A stretch of 9,520 nt of DNA from positions 1 to 9,520 of the forward strand of contig CALAGJ010000007.1 of NCBI GenBank assembly GCA_937892395.1, in the 5' to 3' direction. Source of the stretch: an uncultured Parafilimonas sp. GTDB taxonomy: Bacteria; Bacteroidota; Bacteroidia; Chitinophagales; Chitinophagaceae. The translations under genes were made by a program, and so were the position numbers. A model generated the notes under the pieces. It was not told the DNA's origin. It did not search any database and saw nothing but the letters and a program-made list of their open reading frames with translations. This document shows, piece after piece, positions 6,427 through 9,520 of this stretch (within the stretch, counting starts at the first letter, position 1; each line of letters begins with the position of its first letter).

Positions 6427-7068
6427 ATGGAATTGGATGATATCAAACAATTATTAAAGCAACAATTGGATGAGCCGGCATCAAGCAAAACGGATGCAGC
6501 ACTGAGTGATATTCTCAAGCAATCATCCAAAAGCATAGCAGGCAAATTAAAACGGAGTATATATTTTGAAATAGTGGTATGTGTTTGCATTGCACTATGC
6601 TTTGCCATTGTAGCTTGTACCACTTCACATTGGAGTTTCAGTATTTATTTTGGATTTTTTTCTGTGGTATTTGTTGGCTTTATTTTCGTACTGGTATATC
6701 TCAATAAAAAAATAAAAGCATTTGCTACTGCACAATATGCAATAAGAGAAAATCTTGAAAAATTATATCTATTACTCAATGAATTTACGAGCAGATATTT
6801 CCAATTTAGCATGATGCTTTTGCCGGTATGTTTTATTGCTTCCATTTTACTTACCTATGCGGATGAAACCATGAGTGGCAAGGGCTCCGGTATAATAGAT
6901 GGAATTCTACATACTCCTAAGGAAACTTGGATTTTCATTAGTTGTTATTTTATTGCCCTCGCAACTGTTATGTATTTTTTTGCAAAATGGTACATCAAGA
7001 AATTATATGGAAATTATATCTGTCAATTAAGCAATTTGATAGATGAACTCAGAGATGAAAATGTATGA
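6427..7068 (+). CDS. Four-helix membrane protein, possible anti-sigma factor
   Basis: I do not recognise a named family. The 213-residue protein has a charged cytoplasmic N-terminus (1-44) opening with MELDDIKQLLKQQLDEP, then four likely transmembrane segments at about 46-66, 71-92, 126-144 and 167-188, and a charged tail ending SNLIDELRDENV. Both termini should be cytoplasmic by the positive-inside rule (KRS before helix 1; NKKIK after helix 2; KWYIKK after helix 4). Genes placed directly after an ECF sigma factor often encode its membrane-bound inhibitor. In Bacteroidota such proteins frequently begin with a short EL(D/E)(D/E)(I/L)K-like segment, as here. No ZAS zinc motif, FecR domain or large periplasmic sensor domain is visible, so it would be an atypical anti-sigma factor. 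It starts 11 nt after the sigma gene, so cotranscription is likely. The gene is certain to be real in terms of coding quality; the function is inferred from position. Confidence 0.8.
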   Translation: MELDDIKQLLKQQLDEPASSKTDAALSDILKQSSKSIAGKLKRSIYFEIVVCVCIALCFAIVACTTSHWSFSIYFGFFSVVFVGFIFVLVYLNKKIKAFATAQYAIRENLEKLYLLLNEFTSRYFQFSMMLLPVCFIASILLTYADETMSGKGSGIIDGILHTPKETWIFISCYFIALATVMYFFAKWYIKKLYGNYICQLSNLIDELRDENV

Positions 7069-7076
7069 AAACATAC

Positions 7077-7631
7077 TTAATTTAACAATGGATCAATGGG
7101 ATAATGGATCATAGGCTCATACGATGCACCAAGCTGTTTGATAGCAGCTCCCCATATTTTTTGATGGTCGTTATGAAAAACCAATTCCTGCGTACTAGGA
7201 GAAATAAGCCAACTTTTTTGCTTGTTGATTTCATGAAGTAATTGTCCTTCTCCCCATCCACTATAACCGGCAAAAAATCTAATATCCGTGGGCTTTATCA
7301 GCTGCTCTTCTAACAATATTTTGATTACTTCAAAATCGCCACCATGATAAATGCCATTGCTTATTTCAGTACTATCAGGAATCAAATCCGCACGGCGATG
7401 TATATAATGTAAAGCCCCCATTTGTACAGGCCCTCCTTGATACACAGGCAACTCACACCCATGCCATTCTCCTACTATTTGATTTAACGTAAATGCAAGC
7501 GGCTGATTCAGTACAAAGCCAAAACTACCCGTTTCATTGTGTCCACACATATACACTACACTGCGCATAAAATTTGGGTCTTTCAGAAAAGGATCTGCTA
7601 CCAATAGATTACCTTGTATTTGCTTTTTCAC
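7077..7631 (-). CDS. YqgE/AlgH family protein
   Basis: The 184-residue protein is a clear member of the UPF0301/YqgE/AlgH family, small cytoplasmic proteins of unsettled function; the name AlgH comes from an alginate regulation phenotype in Pseudomonas and should not be taken as its role here. Motifs: GNLLVADPFLKDPNFMRSVV (7-26), GSFGFVLNQPL (35-45), a QGGPVQ-type turn, GDFEVIKILL, and FAGYSGWGEGQLLHEI near residues 118-133. The length is usual. The start codon is GTG at 7631; an in-frame stop lies a short way upstream and no ATG occurs before the first conserved residues, so GTG is well supported. It converges with the membrane protein gene, with only 8 nt between the stops, and is divergent from the histidine kinase gene. 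I could not find a strong promoter box directly upstream. Confidence 0.94.
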   Translation of the reverse strand: MKKQIQGNLLVADPFLKDPNFMRSVVYMCGHNETGSFGFVLNQPLAFTLNQIVGEWHGCELPVYQGGPVQMGALHYIHRRADLIPDSTEISNGIYHGGDFEVIKILLEEQLIKPTDIRFFAGYSGWGEGQLLHEINKQKSWLISPSTQELVFHNDHQKIWGAAIKQLGASYEPMIHYPIDPLLN

Positions 7632-7704
7632 AGCCTCAAAGAAAAGTGTTTTTTAGGCTAAAGGATTATACGCACCACGTTAAAAAATAAATTGCCTGCA
7701 TCAC

Positions 7705-7722
7705 ATAGCCTTAGGAGGCTAT
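7705..7722. repeat. Perfect inverted repeat overlapping the kinase promoter
   Basis: ATAGCCT (7705-7711) and AGGCTAT (7716-7722) are exact reverse complements around a 4-nt centre, TAGG. The right arm runs into the -7 box at 7720-7727. The position suits an operator that would block or tune the histidine kinase promoter. It is followed by a T-run and so resembles an intrinsic terminator, but no plus-strand gene lies upstream to be terminated. Confidence 0.5.
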
Positions 7723-7727
7723 TTTTG
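7720..7727 (+). promoter_or_regulatory. Histidine kinase promoter -7 box, nearly leaderless
   Basis: TATTTTTG matches the Bacteroidota -7 consensus and is identical to the boxes before murI and the acyl-CoA dehydrogenase gene. A TTG at 7692-7694 lies 25 nt upstream, slightly farther than usual. Only five bases separate the box from the ATG at 7733, so the mRNA would have almost no leader. Confidence 0.55.
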
Positions 7728-7732
7728 CCCTA

Positions 7733-9088
7733 ATGAAAAAAGTACTTCCAGTCATTGTACTATTAATCACCCTATCTCTATTGGGCATAATTATTATCCA
7801 GGTCAATTGGGTCAATAATCAGGCCCTGATACAGCAGGAACGATTTATTGAAAAGGTAGATAAAGCCGGACTTGATGTGGCAGAAGAATTGAGCAGAACT
7901 ATTCCAGGAGTGGGCATGCCCTTCAACAGAAGAAATACATTTCCAATTCTTCCAGACGATTTATCCATGAATATTTTAAGAACGTCGGCAGTAGTTGAAA
8001 GATTTTCCATATCAGAAATAAATATCAAACTAAAAAAGGCATTTACCAATGAAGGCCTTGACGAATTGAGGTATGAATTTGCCATCACATCTAATTCTGA
8101 TGATTTTATATTGGAAATGCAATCGCCACATTTTCAGCAGGAATCGTTGGATACATTGCATTTCAGGCGCAGGGTTATACCCATCATTCCTGAAACTGGC
8201 AGCGAGTTAGAGGGGCTCCTAGCCTATGAGCATTTGTTTATCATTATTCCCGATTTTGATATACAAGTATGGCAGAGTCTAATCTGGCTCATTTTGTTCA
8301 TCGTATTGTTCACTGCTATTATCATTGCCGCATTTGTTATAACGCTAAGAGCATTGCTCAAGCAAAAAAAGATAAGCGAAATGAAGAGTGATTTTATCAA
8401 TAATATGACCCATGAGCTTAAAACTCCAATTGCCACCATTTCTTTGTCCGTAGATGCTTTGAATAACCAAAAAGTACAAAACAATCCTGAAAAACTGGCC
8501 TATTTTACAAATATCATTAGGGATGAAAACAAGCGGATGAACAGACATGTAGAGACAATTTTGCAGGCTGCGTTATTAGACAAGCAAGAATTAAAAATAC
8601 ATTTTACCAAGCAACCCCTACATGAATTAATCAGCAAGGTTGGCAATAATTTTCAACTACAGTTGGCAGACAAAAATGGAAGGATTGAATATTTTTTTCA
8701 AGCCAGCGAGGATAGAGTTATGGTAGCAGAAAATCATTTTAGTAATATGATCAACAACCTAATTGATAATGCCATAAAATACAGTAAAGAAGACCCGCTT
8801 ATTAAGATTACTACTCGAAACAATGGGAATAAGTTTTTCATCATACAAATAGAGGACAATGGCATAGGTATGAACAAAGAAACAGTGCGTAGGGTATTTG
8901 AAAAATTTTATCGTGCCCATACGGGCAATGTCCACAATGTAAAAGGTTTTGGACTTGGAATGAGCTATGTAAAAACCGTATTGGATGCACACAATGGACG
9001 AATAAAAGTAAGTAGTATTGTGGGTAAGGGAAGTACATTTACCATTGAATTACCGATGATACAAAAAGCTGTAGAAGCTATTGATTAA
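7733..9088 (+). CDS. Membrane-bound sensor histidine kinase
   Basis: This is a 451-residue two-component sensor kinase. Two transmembrane segments (about 4-27 and 182-205) flank a periplasmic sensor region of about 155 residues, which I do not recognise. No clear HAMP domain follows; the second helix leads almost directly into HisKA. The H box is FINNMTHELKTPIA (221-234) with phospho-accepting H227. The ATPase domain has the N box NNLIDNAIKYS (341-351, N346), G1 IEDNGIGM (373-380, D375), F box FEKFYRA (389-395), and G2 GFGLGMSYVK (405-414), with a final GKGSTFTIELP. All catalytic motifs are intact. The ATG at 7733 gives a good first helix and lies just after a promoter box. No response regulator lies next to it: yqgE is divergent upstream, and an acyltransferase gene follows 35 nt downstream. 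Its partner must therefore be elsewhere, perhaps just past the contig end. Confidence 0.95.
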   Translation: MKKVLPVIVLLITLSLLGIIIIQVNWVNNQALIQQERFIEKVDKAGLDVAEELSRTIPGVGMPFNRRNTFPILPDDLSMNILRTSAVVERFSISEINIKLKKAFTNEGLDELRYEFAITSNSDDFILEMQSPHFQQESLDTLHFRRRVIPIIPETGSELEGLLAYEHLFIIIPDFDIQVWQSLIWLILFIVLFTAIIIAAFVITLRALLKQKKISEMKSDFINNMTHELKTPIATISLSVDALNNQKVQNNPEKLAYFTNIIRDENKRMNRHVETILQAALLDKQELKIHFTKQPLHELISKVGNNFQLQLADKNGRIEYFFQASEDRVMVAENHFSNMINNLIDNAIKYSKEDPLIKITTRNNGNKFFIIQIEDNGIGMNKETVRRVFEKFYRAHTGNVHNVKGFGLGMSYVKTVLDAHNGRIKVSSIVGKGSTFTIELPMIQKAVEAID

Positions 9089-9123
9089 TGCAGTGAAAAA
9101 ACAAACAGAGATTACTTAAAAAA

Positions 9124-9492
9124 ATGAAAAAAATATTTATTCTTCTTTTTAAACTAAGTGGTTGGAAAATGGATACTAACCTTCCAGCAGGTTATGAAAG
9201 ATGTGTAGTAATAGCAGCACCACACACCAGCAACTGGGATTTTTTGTACAGCTTAGCCGTATTTTTCAAACTCAATATTCCTGTTAGATTTCTTGCAAAA
9301 AAAGAATTGTTTAAATGGCCTCTTAAACCCATTCTATATTATGTAGGTGGCATGCCAGTGGAGCGAAGTAAAAATCATAATTTGGTAGATACCATTACCA
9401 GTATGTTTCAGCAGCAGGAAAAACTGATGCTCATGATTCCTGCTGAAGGTACGAGGAGTTATGTAAAAAAATGGAAGACTGGCTTTTACCAT
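9124..9492 (+). CDS. PlsC-like lysophospholipid acyltransferase, 3' end lost
   Basis: This is the first 123 codons of a membrane-associated glycerophospholipid acyltransferase, which would move an acyl group from acyl-CoA or acyl-ACP to a lysophospholipid or related acceptor. The catalytic HX4D motif is HTSNWD (H34, D39), a form seen in one branch of the 1-acylglycerol-3-phosphate acyltransferase superfamily. GGMPVERSK (75-83) and PAEGTRSYVKKWKTGF (107-121) are the acceptor-binding blocks. The usual continuation after KTGFYH is missing, because from 9493 the frame reads into sequencing adapter. The apparent residues R-S-E-E-R-R-V-G-K at the end are artefact. There is no strong N-terminal membrane helix. 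It starts 35 nt after the histidine kinase gene on the same strand and may be cotranscribed. The exact acyl acceptor is not known; a role in another envelope lipid is possible. Confidence 0.9.
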
Positions 9493-9520
9493 AGATCGGA
9501 AGAGCGTCGTGTAGGGAAAG
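9493..9520. other. Illumina adapter left at the contig end (artefact)
   Basis: The last 28 bases begin AGATCGGAAGAGCGTCGTGT and continue with AGGGAAAG. As I recall it, this is the start of the standard Illumina TruSeq universal adapter as read through from an insert. It interrupts the acyltransferase reading frame at a conserved block. It is not part of the organism's genome. Confidence 0.97.

Noticed and set aside
7063..7076. GTATG-AAAA-CATAC hairpin at the convergent stops of the membrane protein gene and yqgE
   Set aside because: The stem is only 5 bp and AT-rich with no T-run, too weak to call as a terminator.
7705..7726. Reading the dyad plus T-run before the kinase as an intrinsic terminator
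   Set aside because: The nearest upstream plus-strand gene ends at 7068, with a minus-strand gene between. The T-run is better explained as part of the -7 box TATTTTTG.
1..9520. Mobile elements, CRISPR arrays, tRNA or rRNA genes
   Set aside because: No transposase, integrase, spaced direct repeats, cloverleaf or rRNA-like stretch was seen when reading through both strands by eye.

Overview
The window is a chromosomal fragment from a member of the Bacteroidota. A Chitinophagaceae or related sphingobacterial lineage fits best, but the sequence alone does not fix the genus. Supporting signs are the AT-leaning composition, promoter boxes of the Bacteroidota type (TAnnTTTG with an upstream TTTG), the near absence of Shine-Dalgarno sequences, and the gene families present. 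It looks like a draft or metagenomic contig. The last 28 bases (9493-9520) match an Illumina adapter, so the true sequence ends at about 9492.

Layout. At 1-1065 (minus) is an acyl-CoA dehydrogenase cut off at the left edge. The divergent intergenic region 1066-1434 holds its promoter, a structured repeat-like element at about 1195-1277 that resembles the Bacteroidota Flavo-1 RNA class, and the murI promoter. Glutamate racemase (1435-2262, plus) converges on a PBP4/DacB-type D-Ala-D-Ala carboxypeptidase (2317-3714, minus). A palindromic bidirectional promoter separates that gene from a close-packed plus-strand run: a two-domain CinA-family protein, a secreted TraB/GumN-family protein, an ECF sigma factor, and a four-helix membrane protein that may be its anti-sigma partner (3763-7068). 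This run converges on yqgE/algH (7077-7631, minus). Divergent from yqgE is a membrane sensor histidine kinase (7733-9088, plus), followed 35 nt later by a truncated lysophospholipid acyltransferase.

How the genes fit together. Several products concern the cell envelope: MurI supplies D-glutamate for peptidoglycan, DacB trims or cleaves it, and the acyltransferase makes or remodels membrane lipid. Two signalling units sit among them: the ECF sigma factor with its membrane protein, and the histidine kinase, which has no response regulator beside it here. CinA (pyridine nucleotide and ADP-ribose salvage) and acyl-CoA dehydrogenase (fatty or branched-chain acyl oxidation) are housekeeping metabolism. 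No mobile element, CRISPR array, tRNA or rRNA was seen. I did not find a clear new defence or biosynthetic system. The least explained parts are the GumN-sigma-membrane protein run, the structured intergenic element, and the promoters lying almost on top of start codons.
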